64,000 bases of DNA. Origin: Protonemura montana. Lineage: Eukaryota > Arthropoda > Insecta > Plecoptera > Nemouridae. The position numbers were made by a program, and so were the translations under genes. The notes under the pieces were generated by a model. It saw only the letters and a program-made list of their open reading frames with translations. It was not told the origin of the DNA and ran no database searches. Below are positions 26,249 to 34,849 of this stretch, piece after piece. Each line of letters starts with the position of its first letter. Position 1 is the first letter of the stretch. The stretch spans positions 27,083,021 through 27,147,020 of the forward strand of contig OX387602.1 of assembly GCA_947568835.1 (NCBI GenBank), given 5' to 3'.

Positions 26249-26967
26249 TGTGACAATTCGAGGAGGGCTCGTAAGCAATTGGACCCGCTGTGTGACTTGA
26301 TTTGGTCAAGAACACTCACATCTAACAAATGCAAATGCAGTTAAAATGAATCTAATTAAACATCCGCAATTGAAGTACGAGAATTTGCAGTTCTTTAGCA
26401 TCTGCATGCCTGGAAAACATTTGGTCTGTGATAGCAGCCGTGGACGCCATTGCTGTTATCACCTCGATCCACTTCGAAAACCGGTCAGCTAATGGGAGCC
26501 GAGCTTCAGTCGATTAAAAGTAGGAGGCTGGGTCGATCGAGCACGTGTTGTGACGTCACTTGAACAGCGATGCAGTAGGTTTCAGGCGATACTCTTCCGT
26601 CGGCTACTCGCCTGGTACGAAGAGACAAATTTTCGCCTCGTTTTAGACGATTATTTCAGTTGAAACTTGTCATGGTTGGATAAACCGTACGTATAGGCAG
26701 TCCCGTGGCACTCACGCGTACCACGAGTTGCTTCAAAGTTTTCACAGGCAAACTAAATTTCCTGACAACGTCATTCGTTCCCAGCTACTTGACACAATTT
26801 TATGAAATATAGCTTTGAATTTTAGGCATAGGCAACGTCTCAAAATATGACCGATTGGGAGATGAAAATATGTGATATTCTGACTTTTGTTGCAAAACTT
26901 GTTGCAAACCTTTACAAGATACGATATTTTCTGCGTTGTAGTGTGATCTTATAGATCTTACAGATTG
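26249..26967. other. Spacer between two 5S-SINE copies, nothing recognised
   Basis: No open frame of note and no repeat shared with the rest of the window was found. Confidence 0.4.
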
Positions 26968-27356
26968 ATTGCTTGATTAGTGACGTTTAACGACGCACTG
27001 TTTTGACAACGGACAATGTCAATGTGGCACTGGTCTAATAGTGCCGGAAAATGAGTGATGATTAGAATGATAATCCTAATTAAGAAGGGAGGAAGGGAAA
27101 CCCGGTGCACGTGACCTACTCCTGTCGACGAGCACCAATGGGACCACTGGCTTAACGTCCCCTCCGCAATTGAACAGTTGAACAATTGACAGCAATTGAA
27201 AAAATTGAAGGACGGTACAACTCGAACCACAGGATTCCTTCACAAATCCATGCTGTTGAGAGGTTGATCAGCAAGGCGAGTTAAGTTGCTGAACTAACTT
27301 TCAACCCTCTAACCTCTCTCCCGAACAGAACTGGTCATGTGTATGATGGTCACCCA
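26968..27356 (-). mobile_element. 5S rRNA-derived SINE, copy C (head nearly lost)
   Basis: On the minus strand only ATGGGTGACC of the 5S head remains (27356-27347). It is followed by the shared body and the 3' end, GTCGTTAAACGTCACTAATC at about 26992-26973. Between the body and the GGGGACGTTAAGCCAGTGGT segment there is a short local duplication of AATTG units. Confidence 0.75.
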
Positions 27357-27459
27357 TATTTCAGAAGTCAAATCCAAAAGCTGACAATCATGTGAAATGA
27401 TTTGAAGCATAGATTTAAATTGCAAATGGGGTTGGATTGTTTCGCTCGCTACGCTCATC

Positions 27460-27522
27460 AAACACAGACCATTTCAATGTTTTGTCGAAGTCGAAGTGTC
27501 GAAGTGTCGAATGTCGAAGTCG
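27460..27522 (+). repeat. Imperfect tandem TCGAAGTG/TCGAAGTC repeats
   Basis: Five or so GTCGAAGT-type units lie within about 45 bases (near 27483-27521). Short and imperfect; no function is inferred. Confidence 0.6.
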
Positions 27523-27690
27523 ATACGGGAAAAATAACTTCAATAACCACAATTTAAAGGTCAAATTAAGTTGCAGGAGACATTTTGCATTACATGCATG
27601 CTCCCTTATGATATCAGCGATCAGAGGCGCCGGAGCAGCGATCATATTTCAGAGATTAGCCAGATCAGTGAACTCCAGTCTGCTAGAGCC

Positions 27691-27753
27691 TCTCTAGAAC
27701 ATCCTAGAACATCCTGGAACATTCTGAAACATCCTGGAACATTCTGGAACATC
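27691..27753 (+). promoter_or_regulatory. Decamer tandem array matching phased heat-shock elements
   Basis: Six 10-base units (ATCCTGGAAC / ATTCTGGAAC type) run without gaps. In 5-base steps they read GAA, TCC, GAA, TCC, GAA, TTC, AAA, TCC, GAA, TTC, GAA, each at the same phase. A perfect GAA-nn-TTC-nn-GAA heat-shock element sits at 27737-27749. Known: HSF trimers bind alternating nGAAn/nTTCn units. Seen: the array. Inference: HSF binding. No TATA box or gene start is evident next to it, so it could be a minisatellite that happens to match. Confidence 0.5.
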
Positions 27754-28040
27754 AAACACGGAGAAAGATTTTTCTGCTTTTTTGACTGCCGAGTTAAATT
27801 TTAACCAGTGGACTTGTTTCGCGGCGACCAGCACTACAGCGAAATGAGTAATTCGGCTCTGGATGGGCGCGGAGTTTCGTGTCTGCAAGATAGCCGTCAA
27901 AAACAAGGTGTGAGCTTACCGATTCTTTTGAATTAAGGAACCTGGACCAATACTTTGTTCGCTGCCAGCAAAAATTAAAAATTGATTTCGTTGCGTGGAG
28001 CGAAACAAGCACCCTGTTACGGAATGTGCTGCACAGAGGG

Positions 28041-28095
28041 TATTTCCAGGGGGGGTGCAAACGCACCCCCTTGCACCCCCCTCCGGACGCCCATG
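28041..28095 (+). repeat. Transposon terminus repeat, copy 2
   Basis: Same sequence as 24411-24463 with few differences (TATTTCCAGGGGGGGTGCAA ... CTCCGGACGCCCATG) and the same orientation. The fold-back family repeat begins 36 bases further on. Confidence 0.6.
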
Positions 28096-28130
28096 CCTCA
28101 AACCCCACTGACACCTCGTGTGCAGCTCTT

Positions 28131-28243
28131 AAGTCTAGCATCAAGTATATAGGATCATGGGAACAAAACAAAACTGAACAAAACAAAACAAAACTGGCTT
28201 TTGAGCTACCTGTTGGTGGAAATTGGCACTACACTCTGGACTT
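28131..28243 (+). repeat. Half-copy of the fold-back repeat family
   Basis: Begins AAGTCTAGCATCAAGTATAT and ends ACTACACTCTGGACTT, the same outer and inner ends as the two arms at 32478-32564 and 32669-32758. The middle differs and carries an (ACAAAAC)-like insertion. Only one arm is present here. Confidence 0.7.
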
Positions 28244-28304
28244 AAAATATTTTTTTCTTTTTGGACAAATGTTATCTAGTTCGTAGGTAAGATAGTATTA
28301 AGCA

Positions 28305-28378
28305 GGTCCGCCGGGAATCGAACGCATTACCCCTGCGACACGAAGCACATCGCTTACCACAGAGCCACACTCTCTGGG
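28305..28378 (-). repeat. tRNA-like element (SINE head)
   Basis: Minus-strand A-box TGGCTCTGTGGTA (28367-28355) and B-box GCGTTCGATTCC (28325-28314) are spaced as in a tRNA gene. The T-stem and acceptor stem do not pair, so this is not a working tRNA. Confidence 0.6.
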
Positions 28379-28526
28379 AAACTATAGTAAGAAAAAAACC
28401 AACTAAACTGCAAACGATATTATTCTCGTGTGAAGTAACCAATTTCTCTCCTAATTACCAACATGTTTCTCTTCTTCAGAGTTTAGCTATTTATATTGAC
28501 CTAAAAAATTGCTATTGACCAATTGC

Positions 28527-28596
28527 TCTATAGGTCGAGCGGTTGAGGTACATGCAGTGCGGCAAGTCCTGCGTTCAATTCCGCCGTTTTATTTTT
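28527..28596 (+). repeat. tRNA(Leu/Ser)-like element (SINE head)
   Basis: A-box AGGTCGAGCGGTTGAGG at 28532-28548, B-box GCGTTCAATTCC at 28571-28582. It shares the GTCCTGCGTTC context with the element at 33044, so the two are probably one family. Confidence 0.6.
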
Positions 28597-28654
28597 GTTT
28601 ATTTTTGTTTTAAGTAGTGTGGTCAAGTGTCCAAGCGATTCGAAAATTTTAGTA

Positions 28655-28735
28655 ACAGCGACTACAAAGAAGGGCTGCCCCCTTGCATTCTTGGAGCTGT
28701 CAGTCGAACTCCGTTGCCTGATCACAGCGCCTCCA
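28655..28735 (-). repeat. tRNA-like element, B-box half
   Basis: The minus strand reads GATCAGGCAACGGAGTTCGA then CTGACAGCTCC. This resembles the head of the element at 33615-33830 (GCGAGCAACGGGGTTCGACT). The A-box side is poorly preserved. Confidence 0.45.
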
Positions 28736-28850
28736 GGTACGATAGCTTGTTACGTACTCTATCGTTTGTGAAAAATTCAAGGAGGTGCCCCCTTCATTTT
28801 TGAGCAAATAAATGACAGTCAAATTTTTGTAAATGTTAGCCTTTTTTTTA

Positions 28851-30748
28851 TGTCGGACTGGTTCCAAAAGGCCCCGGCGGCAATGAGACTTTTGGGGCCC
28901 CGCAAAGCCCATGCCGGGGGGGGGGGGGGGGGGGGGGGGGGGGTCTGCCAAGCAGGAAAGGAATGTATATGCAAGGTGGTGTATAGGTAAACTAAGGGTT
29001 GTATACACATAAACTGGTAGCAGCGCCCAAGTCCGGCGTTAGAGAATGGAGATTGTACAGATACAATGATCGATCAATGGCCAATTTGAAATTAATTAAA
29101 CCAAAATTATACACCTGTGACGTATCGACTTGAGATACGATTGTGTCGTGTACGCACAGTGTAGGGTTTGGACGCCCGAAGCAAACCCCAAATTTTGTGC
29201 CCCGAAAAAAACTCAGGCAGCACCTCACACGCCAAAATTAAATGAAAAAATGTGTCGACAAGAGTCAACACGTCGACGATTCATAAAATAGAATAGATGA
29301 TTTACAACAAGGATACAGGACTCTACGAAATCGTAGAAACACGATACACGATATTAACAAGATATTACAACACAATATTAATTGCCTTTGGAATTACTGA
29401 AAAAAAAAGCCTTTTTGAAATCGTCTATCTACTTCTCAGAAAAATGCTTGTGCTAGGCCAAAAACATATTGGTGCATTTCTTTGTCTGGAAAACGATACA
29501 TTTTCTGCCCACTGCAGAGGTTATTTTTGGCGTAAGCTCACGTTAGTCCCGCGTACCCACTTTTTCTTGCGATAGTGTAAATCGATCATTCATTTCCGGA
29601 AAGGTTTGCTCTTCTCTGCTCTTATATTCAAAAAGCACGTGTTATTTTTACGTGTTAGTGAAACATTTATTTGTAAGTGGAAATCTGCGATAACGTACCT
29701 ACGTATTTTCATAGGATCTTATCATTCTGAAAATAATATGCCAACACCCGAAACTCGAAGTGTTGTAGGAGTACAGCTAATATGATGATAACGCAAAGCG
29801 ATCGTACTATCTAGGCTCGACGCAGCGCCAACAAAGCACTGCGACACTCGAAAGTGTGGATATTTTTTCAATGTTAATTCAATGACAAATTCGCTGTAAT
29901 TTTAGCCGTTTTTTTCTGGAACTGTTTTGTTTCAAGATACTGATTCACACATACCGACACAACAGCTGTTCGAAACATCACTCTTAAACACATTCTGTAG
30001 CCAGCTCAGACTTCAAATTTGAGTTTAGGCTTGCTCGGGGTCATCATTCAGGCAACAATCTGTAGATAGCAAAGCACGAGTAAATCCGCCAGACCCGTGT
30101 AGCTGACAAATACAAATCTTAATTTCCCCGTAGAATCGCCAATAATTATTGTTGCTAATGTGAAATAAGCGCGTGGTCGACGTCTAGCTCCACTGCAAAT
30201 ATGTGGTTAGCTCAATGCAAACCCTCATAATTTAATAACCCATACCATGCAAATTTGGAAGTTATAATTTAGAAATTCATGTTATTCTTATTCGATTATC
30301 AACCACCATGCTTATCGTAACTTCTAAATGTTGTCCAACATCACTTACTACTTTACTTCGACTTCTTTACTTTACATTTAAAAGAAAAACCAATTCGGCC
30401 GTCACCCCATGCATTTTTGGGGCCCCCTGAGTGTGCAGTTTCTTTGTATGTGCTACAAGTGCTACACAAGTGCGTTGTATAAAATACTATTCACTTTGGT
30501 GTCGCGTTGAAAGAGCGAGAGGCGATTGAAACGGGTTGAACCGGCGCCCCGTTTGTGTCGGTGTCGCGAGGCCCGAATGACAGGCGTTTAATGTTATTCC
30601 GTAAGTCTACAAAAGTGATCTTAAAAATGTTCCCAAAATTATGTTTGGAACCATGATTTGTGGGTTTAAGCACGAAAATCAAATTTAAAAAATCCAGCCG
30701 GCTGGAGGCCCCGGCGGCATTTGCCGCCTGGCTGCCCTGGCCAGTCCG
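28851..30748. mobile_element. Possible non-autonomous hAT-like element
   Basis: The left end TGTCGGACTGG (28851) with GGCCCCGGCGGC lies in inverted orientation to the right end at 30698-30748, which finishes GGCTGCCCTGGCCAGTCCG. The 51 bases at 30698-30748 are identical to 34583-34633, where they continue to ACACTGG. Read outward this gives a CAGTGTCGGACTGGCC-type terminus, compatible with hAT ends. No transposase lies between them. Pairing these two ends into one element is inference; they may be unrelated solo termini. Confidence 0.45.
28916..28943 (+). repeat. Run of 28 consecutive G
   Basis: An uninterrupted G tract beginning after ATGCC, inside the left part of the hAT-like element. It should form G-quadruplexes and is prone to length error in assembly. 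Confidence 0.9.
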
Positions 30749-30896
30749 GCGGTATAGCACAAAATTACCCTTGTTTTATTTACTTCCTGCAAAAGGCACA
30801 TGAAAGTGGAACGGGTTCGTATCCTGCTTGGTGCACTATTTTTAACTATGAATCAATCACCTACCAAGATTGATAAAGTATTGTCATGCAACTCTC

Positions 30897-30993
30897 GCCG
30901 GTCTTCGTAGCGTCCATTCGGCGGCGAGTGAAGATCGCTCTCGTGCTCAGCGCCAGGGTGCAGAGGGTCCCTGGTTCGAAGCAGGTAAGTCAC
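30897..30993 (+). repeat. tRNA-like element (SINE head)
   Basis: Weak A-box CGTAGCGTCCATTCGG at 30906-30921 and B-box TGGTTCGAAGCA at 30972-30983. The distance is longer than in most neighbours, as in class II tRNAs. A separate lone B-box (GGGTTCGTATCC) is at 30813-30824. Confidence 0.45.
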
Positions 30994-31111
30994 ATGTGTG
31001 TAAAACTACTGGATATGTATTAATCTTTACAGAGAAAACTAACATCTCTTCTCGATGGTGTACCGTGATCCCCGCCAGCTGCTATTTAAGTATATGTTAT
31101 TTCCTCTGGTA

Positions 31112-31350
31112 TAGCAACACGTCTCAGTGGCCGTGGGGTACGGCCACTTCTTCATGGGGACATTGCTTAAATGTCTCGAGTTCGAATCCTGCCCGATTTT
31201 GTTCTTCATCAAGTGGCGACAGGCATTCATTGAATGCTGCAAGTATTGCATCGCTCGTTCATCCATCGAAACTCTCAAAGTATTTTTGACTCTTTTCATT
31301 ATTACACTGTAGTCGTCTTCTGCTATTCATGTATATCTTTGTTCAATCGT
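31112..31350 (+). repeat. tRNA-headed SINE, family T1, copy 1
   Basis: A-box TGGCCGTGGGGTA at 31128-31140 and B-box AGTTCGAATCC at 31179-31189. It is followed by TTTTGTTCTTCA, the same junction as in the next element at 31430-31450, so both belong to one family. Confidence 0.65.
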
Positions 31351-31357
31351 TAACCAT

Positions 31358-31690
31358 CTCGTCTCGATGGCCGGTTGGAAAAGTCGCTCCTCGAAAGAGC
31401 AATTTGGATGTGACCGGGTTCGAGTCCTGTCCGCTCCGCTTTTTGTTCTTCACGACATAGCTGGCACAATCTTTGATAGTGCATGGCAGAGGCGATGTAG
31501 TGTGAAGCGATCTCTATGCTGCCGGGGTCGGATAAGAAGGCAAAAAAAAAAAAAAACGACAAACGCGTCCCTGCAGAGGGCGCTATCAGCTGACACTTTC
31601 ACGCTAGATCGCGGCAACTGGTGGTAGCCCGTATCTTTGGAGTGGACGATTGCCCCTGTATTACTTGGTGCGGGGGTCAGGTCCAGTTCT
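31358..31690 (+). repeat. tRNA-headed SINE, family T1, copy 2, with conserved body
   Basis: The head starts GTCTCGATGGCCGGTTGG, with A-box at 31368-31379 and B-box GGGTTCGAGTCC at 31416-31427, then TTTTTGTTCTTCA. An A-run at 31543-31556 precedes a body, CACGCTAGATCGCGGCAACT (31600-31619) through CGGGGGTCAGGTCC (31672-31684). This body recurs on the minus strand at 33621-33710, so it is a shared SINE domain. Confidence 0.65.
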
Positions 31691-31875
31691 TGCTCGCTGC
31701 GTAAGTCGGTCAAAGTCGGTCATAATATCTTGAATTTCTTAATTGATGGTTCACTGAAACGCAAAGAAGAATGCGACTCCGAACCGTAGCATACATTGAG
31801 TGCCGGTCAACCCGGTAAACAGGGACATCAGATATGAAATTAAAATATATTCAGTTTACCAAAGCAGGGGCGACC

Positions 31876-31962
31876 GTCTGCGTAGCACAATGGACATGTC
31901 GTTACATCGGAACCATCAAGCTACATTGTGACCTGGTTCGATCCCGCTCACCGACAGGATAT
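31876..31962 (+). repeat. tRNA-like element (SINE head)
   Basis: A-box TAGCACAATGGA at 31883-31894 and B-box GGTTCGATCCC at 31935-31945, both close to consensus. The acceptor stem pairs poorly. Confidence 0.6.
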
Positions 31963-32057
31963 TTTTTCTATTGGAATGCGAGATTCAAAGTATTCACATA
32001 TGGTAGCTGCAGTCTGAAGAAATTATATACCATAAAAATGCCAGTGCAACTAGATGT

Positions 32058-32148
32058 CCGCGAGGTCGTGCGGTACAAGGCACTACCTCTTGTGAATACT
32101 CATGAGATTGCCGGGGTCCCGGGTTCGAATCCCGTCAGCACAACTACT
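32058..32148 (+). repeat. tRNA(Leu)-like element
   Basis: GGTCGTGCGGTACAAGGC (32064-32081) resembles the D-arm of tRNA(Leu). A long variable region and GGGTTCGAATCCC (32121-32133) follow. Four of five T-stem pairs form. It is the most tRNA-like of the cluster but lacks a good acceptor stem, so a pseudogene or SINE head is more likely than a gene. Confidence 0.55.
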
Positions 32149-32197
32149 GCAGTGGCAGACATCTTATTTTTTTTGAGCGCACAGTGTAGATACCACG

Positions 32198-32466
32198 AAA
32201 ATTGCGGAGCGCGACTGGCGCTTCGCGCCAGTCGCGCTCCGCAATTTTAAAGCGCTGTCGCGCGCTTCGCGCGCGACAGCGCGCTAAGGTGGGCGTCCAA
32301 GCGCGCGGAGCGCGCTTGGACGCCCACCGGTGCGCCCGTGCACCTGAGCGCGCGAAGCGCGCTCAGGTGCACGGGCGCACCGGCACGCTGCTGGGCCCTG
32401 GCGCTCCGCGCCAGGGCCCGGCAGCGTGCGTGAGCGACTGGCGCGGAGCGCCAGTCGCTCACGCAC
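32198..32466. repeat. Array of six abutting hairpins with C(GNA)G triloops
   Basis: Arms and loops: (1) 32198-32221/32225-32248, loop TTC; (2) 32252-32265/32269-32282, TTC; (3) 32288-32306/32310-32328, GGA; (4) 32327-32353/32357-32383, GAA; (5) 32383-32404/32408-32429, TCC; (6) 32426-32444/32448-32466, GGA. Arms are 14-27 bp and all perfect except one mismatch in (5). Every loop sits inside GCGC-NNN-GCGC. TTC and TCC are the complements of GAA and GGA, so each palindrome carries a C(GNA)G triloop on one strand. Open frames read through it on both strands are artefacts of the symmetry. It lies 50 bases after a tRNA-like head and next to the fold-back repeat. Confidence 0.95.
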
Positions 32467-32477
32467 CCGGGCTCCTA

Positions 32478-32758
32478 CGTCTAGCATCAAGTATATAGGA
32501 ACGATAATGAGTGTTAAGCATCATCAGCGCCACCTGTTGGCAGGATTTTGTACTATACTCTGGACTTGTAATAATTGAAGACATTTGCCAAGTCTGATTT
32601 TTAATCTAATTCATTAACTAATCGGAAAATAACTATGAAAATACAGCAGGAAAATATCAACATATTTGTCCAAAGTGTAGTACAAAATCCTGTCAACAGG
32701 TGGTGCTGATGATGCGTAGCACTCATTATAATCGTTCCTATACGCTTGATGCTAGACC
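32478..32758. repeat. Fold-back repeat: ~88-bp inverted arms around ~104 bases
   Basis: The left arm 32478-32564 begins GTCTAGCATCAAGTATATAG. The right arm 32669-32758 is its reverse complement with scattered mismatches. A single arm of the same family is at 28131-28243. Weaker similarity continues a few bases outward from both arms (GGGCTCCTAC and the complement of CTAAGGGCC). No coding capacity; it could be a MITE or two insertions of one short element in opposite directions. Confidence 0.8.
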
Positions 32759-33043
32759 TAAGGGCCAGCGCCAGAGTATGGCACCGTCGTCTTGGGTGTC
32801 CAAGTGGTGTTATACGACAGTCTGTTCATACATAGCGAAAGATCCAGGATGAGTAAACTGTACAAGACTTCGAACGTATTTTTTATTTTGTACGATGATG
32901 GGCAATACTGAAGCTGATGTTTATAATGTTTCATCGAAATATCTTTTATTGAAAATCATGGAGGCAGTGTTTGAGATTTTTTTCGGATTTTTTGACGGAG
33001 TTGTCACAGTTGAACAATTTTTGTATCCCAAAAAAACGTATCA

Positions 33044-33123
33044 TGGAGAGCCGGTCTTGTGGTCAAGCGGTTTAAGTGGATGCATCAGGTATCAAACGTC
33101 CTGCGTTCGATCCTCGTTGCCTA
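33044..33123 (+). repeat. tRNA(Leu/Ser)-like element (SINE head)
   Basis: A-box TGGTCAAGCGGTTTAAG at 33060-33076 and B-box GCGTTCGATCC at 33103-33113. Similar to the element at 28527. Confidence 0.6.
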
Positions 33124-33416
33124 CATCTTTTTTTTATCACACCAATCATCCTCCAGGGCAAGAAAAAAAATTATGTTTTAGTTCCTAGCCTGGCTACCAG
33201 GGGGTGATAACATCGACGAAACAATATTGGCCATGGTGGGGAACGTTACATGAAAAGATGACTACTGTTACTAAAAGAAAATGTAACTTAAGTACGAAAA
33301 ATTATATAAAGTAAATATATAAGAAGAAGTAGGAAAAGGGGGAAAAATGAGTATATACACAATTTATTTGGATTTATAATTATTATATATCATCATAAGA
33401 CATAGATACAGAAATT

Positions 33417-33575
33417 AACAAACATCACCACAAGCAATATAACGAAAATAACGTACACTAATATTATCAACATCACTAAGACTACCAGCATTACCAACAT
33501 TAATACGAACATCACCAACAATACCAACATCAATACCACCACCACCTCCACCACCACAACCACGATATCAACCAT
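33417..33575 (+). repeat. Low-complexity ACC/ATC/AAC tract
   Basis: Irregular trinucleotide-like repeats of CAACATC, ACCACC and related units. It produces long Val/Leu-rich open frames on the minus strand that are not genes. Confidence 0.8.
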
Positions 33576-33614
33576 GCGCTAATAGAGAGAGAAGGTTTCG
33601 CTTCTACACGATGT

Positions 33615-33830
33615 GTAAATGCCGGACCGGACCCCAACACCAAGCAGTGCTGAGGCACGCGGCCACTCCAAAAAATGGGCTTTCACCAGTTGCCACGATC
33701 TAACGCGAAAATGCAAGCCTTGAAGTCCGACTGGAGGAACGCCAGTCGAACCCCGTTGCTCGCAGTCAGGTCCCCTGGTCAACCATACCAAACAAGTATC
33801 ACCGAACCAGCAGTCGAGTTAAAGCACAAC
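33615..33830 (-). repeat. tRNA-headed SINE sharing the conserved body
   Basis: On the minus strand a head with GCAACGGGGTTCGACTGG leads into CGCGTTAGATCGTGGCAACT and then TTGGTGTTGGGGTCCGGTCC. This follows the body at 31600-31684 with roughly three quarters of bases the same by eye. Confidence 0.6.
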
Positions 33831-34265
33831 GCAATCTGTTGGATATCAAATGTACTTGATCAATTGAAATGTCGATAAATCACGGCCATCGGTCGGTAAC
33901 CCGTGTACCCACCTTGCTGAGCTGCCAACCTTGAAGCTATAAAATAACGGAATCGTGCCCATAATTGCTTATCGTGTTCGGGGGTGCAAACTACCCCATA
34001 GACCACAGTATGGGCGAATCTTCAAAAATCAAGAATAAACGTAAGAAACGTAAAAAAGGTCCATTGATTTTTCAACATTTTTTGAATGGAAATTGAAGTG
34101 ACTGCACACCCAACGCCTGGACTGTAAACACGACGTCAGTGCACACGTGTACGATGAGTGGCCTACCCATCAGGATTCACACATAAATATTACTGCTACA
34201 AGTGATTTATTTACACCTTGTTTTATTGACTTGCATGTTGATAAGAAATCAGTAACAGCGTATGT

Positions 34266-34334
34266 TTCCTCGTAGCGCAGTGGGATGGTCGTGAGATTCA
34301 ATGCGTGGGGTCCGCAGTTCGCATCCCGGCACAT
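34266..34334 (+). repeat. tRNA-like element
   Basis: A-box TAGCGCAGTGGGA at 34273-34285 is essentially consensus. The B-box AGTTCGCATCC at 34316-34326 has one change. A short A-box-like piece without a B-box follows at about 34455-34470. Confidence 0.55.
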
Positions 34335-34564
34335 TCTACTTTTGTCTTTCAAAGCGAGATGGAGAGATGATCCGAAATATAACTTTCATGATTTTTTTTT
34401 ACCAAGTCTAAAATCAAGTGTTTATATACGACTTCCACCAACCTATTGCCATCAGGGCAGCGTGGCTCAATGATAACAAGCACTGGCTATTTGCAACATT
34501 AAGACAACATAATCAAATAACTATAAATTAAATTTTTTTTTTTTAAACTTCCTTATTGTAAATG

Positions 34565-34640
34565 GGGCCCCAGGGGCCCCGGCCGGCTGGAGGCCCCGGC
34601 GGCATTTGCCGCCTGGCTGCCCTGGCCAGTCCGACACTGG
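34565..34640 (+). repeat. Solo hAT-like terminus (identical to 30698-30748 over 51 bases)
   Basis: GGGGCCCC-rich lead, then 51 bases identical to 30698-30748, then ACACTGG. Read outward the end is CCAGTGTCGGACTGGCCAGG. The partner end was not found nearby. Confidence 0.6.
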
Positions 34641-34849
34641 TCCAGGGTTTTGTTCTGTGGAAAATTCAATGAAGTTCCTTTCTGCGTTCATGCGGTTTTA
34701 AGGGTGGAATATTTTGGTGTTGTCACTTTTGTATACACTTTTTTAACTGGGGTTTGTACGCTTAGTTTATGATGCAATTCCGAGAAATTTTGAGTTATTT
34801 GAGTGTGCCCTATTAGCCCAGGAATAATAGCGATTTTTAGAGCCATAAC

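Noticed and set aside
28700-29010. Pro-rich proteins on the minus strand
   Set aside because: The proline run is the complement of the 28-base G homopolymer; no other support.
32058-32148. A working tRNA(Leu) gene
   Set aside because: A- and B-boxes fit, but the acceptor stem barely pairs and one T-stem pair is lost; it sits among other decayed tRNA-like units.
32202-32498. Open frames of 68-98 codons on both strands, rich in Ala/Arg
   Set aside because: They arise from the palindromic GC-rich hairpin array; symmetric DNA gives matching frames on both strands.
32700-32758. Hammerhead ribozyme core in the fold-back arm
   Set aside because: A CTGATGA motif is present at 32705-32711, but the matching GAAA and stem II are absent.
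33393-33575. Val/Leu-rich 60-residue protein on the minus strand
   Set aside because: Translation of a low-complexity ACC/ATC tract.
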